Below, one piece after another: positions 6,445 to 6,482 of a DNA stretch of 6,482 bases. Made by a program: the position numbers and the translations under genes. The notes beneath the pieces were generated by a model, which saw only the letters and a list, made by a program, of their open reading frames with translations, was not told the DNA's origin and ran no database searches. Within the stretch, counting starts at the first letter, position 1, and each line of letters begins with the position of its first letter. This stretch comes from an uncultured Clostridium sp. (GTDB taxonomy: Bacteria; Bacillota_A; Clostridia; Lachnospirales; Lachnospiraceae), in assembly GCA_945836785.1 (NCBI GenBank), contig CAMAMD010000079.1:1-6482 (forward strand), written 5' to 3'.

Positions 6445-6482
6445 AGTGTCTTAAGATAAAAATCCGGTTGGTAACGCTTTTG

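Noticed and set aside
6445..6482. Possible start of another gene at the right edge
   Set aside because: Only 38 bases with no ribosome binding site plus start codon or recognisable motif.

Overview
The window looks like chromosomal DNA from a low-to-moderate GC Firmicute, most likely a gut-type anaerobic Clostridia such as a Lachnospiraceae member. The grounds are strong AGGAGG-like ribosome binding sites, a purine-riboswitch leader, U-tract intrinsic terminators, a Gram-positive style lipoprotein signal, and proteins that resemble known purine-degradation enzymes. The taxon is inferred from style, not from a marker gene.

Layout, all on the + strand. Positions 1-201 are a leader: a promoter with an extended -10 (31-59), a purine-riboswitch aptamer with a guanine-class core (86-149), and an intrinsic terminator (135-171) whose 5' arm is the 3' side of the aptamer. 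Then follow guanine deaminase guaD (202-1494) and the three subunits of a xanthine dehydrogenase: the molybdenum subunit xdhA (1499-3784), the FAD subunit xdhB (3801-4688) and the 2Fe-2S subunit xdhC (4681-5190). Spacings are 4 bp, 16 bp and an 8-bp overlap, so they form one operon. Positions 5191-5330 hold an imperfect hairpin that may be a weak terminator and a TATAAT promoter. A separate gene for a surface lipoprotein follows (5331-6398), ending in a Ser/Gly linker and a cysteine-rich DnaJ-type zinc-finger-like tail with six CXXC pairs. A strong hairpin terminator (6405-6444) closes it. No gene is seen after that.

How the genes work together: GuaD deaminates guanine to xanthine, and XdhABC oxidises xanthine (and probably hypoxanthine) to urate, possibly in reverse in some anaerobes. 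Because terminator and aptamer compete for the same bases, ligand binding should keep the terminator from forming. The leader therefore reads as an ON switch: guanine would turn on its own degradation. Most well-known guanine-class riboswitches turn genes off, so this is the main point of interest. The second is the lipoprotein, whose J-domain-free, six-CXXC tail has mirror-symmetric spacing and whose function I cannot assign.
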